DNA of 54,088 nucleotides from Afipia sp. P52-10 (GTDB lineage Bacteria; Pseudomonadota; Alphaproteobacteria; Rhizobiales; Xanthobacteraceae). The stretch covers positions 1,863,213 to 1,917,300 of the forward strand of contig NZ_AZSJ01000003.1 of the NCBI RefSeq assembly GCF_000516555.1. Direction: 5' to 3'. Shown piece by piece: positions 53,936 through 54,088 of this stretch. Every line of letters starts with the position of its first letter. Position 1 is the stretch's first letter. The notes beneath the pieces are model-generated. The model was not told the origin of the DNA. It saw nothing but the letters and a program-made list of their open reading frames with translations, and made no database searches. A program made the position numbers and the translations under genes.

Positions 53936-54001
53936 TCTGCTTCGAGCCGAAGCCGGCACAGGTTCGCTTTAGGAGCGCGCTTCACGCAGGAGACGAAGCG
54001 C

Positions 54002-54030
54002 CTCCGGCTCTGGTCCGATCGGAGCCGGAG
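54002..54030. repeat. Inverted repeat near the window end
   Basis: CTCCGGCTC (54002-54010) and GAGCCGGAG (54022-54030) can form a 9-bp stem with an 11-base loop, about 65 bases after the last stop codon. It may end the operon. The remaining bases to 54088 show no gene. Confidence 0.5.
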
Positions 54031-54088
54031 CGATTGGCGTTTCCGGAAAGCGGGTCTTCTCTGCCCGCTGGTTTGCCGTGGCGGGCGG

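Overview
The window looks like chromosomal DNA of a high-GC alphaproteobacterium of the Bradyrhizobium / Rhodopseudomonas / Afipia / Tardiphaga type. I infer this from the gene families (form II CoxSLM-like molybdenum hydroxylase, HBM-type chemoreceptor, OtsBA, tandem CaiB/BaiF protein), the GC-rich codon use and the REP-like palindromes. No taxonomic search was possible.

Left flank (1-12.7 kb): a leftward coxSLM-like operon followed by a window-edge enoyl-CoA hydratase. Then come a chemoreceptor with a clear terminator, a rightward MFS-otsB-otsA group for trehalose synthesis, and a leftward group with a small secreted protein, a TusA-like protein and MobA. A tRNA-Ser(GGA) ends this part.

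Genomic island (about 12.67-30.0 kb): the last 15 bases of the tRNA-Ser gene plus two bases (17 bp) recur exactly at 29990-30006, as expected for attL/attR of a tRNA-integrated island. Next to the tRNA lies a decayed tyrosine recombinase that has lost its catalytic domain. The cargo is the most interesting system here. It has a TrmB-type regulator, a flavin-reductase-domain protein, a complete branched-chain-type ABC uptake system (SBP, LivH, LivM, LivG, LivF), a nitrilase and a haem aldoxime dehydratase, with the last seven genes in one tightly packed operon. Together they suggest uptake of an aldoxime or nitrile and the route R-CH=NOH to R-CN to R-COOH + NH3. Four copies of an 18-bp TGTC-N10-GACA element sit in pairs in the two control regions and look like the operators of this regulon. 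The rest of the island holds an AraC/GyrI-type regulator, a small exported protein and a large autotransporter broken by a frameshift and an amber codon.

Right flank (30-54 kb): an intact-looking rifampin ADP-ribosyltransferase (Arr) directly after attR; a DHA2 drug exporter with a divergent LysR gene; an XRE-cupin regulator followed by an operon with MHS transporter, DJ-1/PfpI protein, RidA, MOSC protein and PDR-type reductase, preceded by two TTTCC-N6-GGAAA-like sites; an RND pump with its fusion protein; an NTF2-FMO fusion; thiolase and SDR genes divergent from a double CaiB/BaiF CoA-transferase; an HtrA-like protein without its catalytic triad; and a LysR gene divergent from a GNAT/cysteine hydrolase/small protein operon. 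The MOSC-reductase-RidA operon could form a second, reductive route for N-hydroxy compounds near the aldoxime island. That link is inference only.
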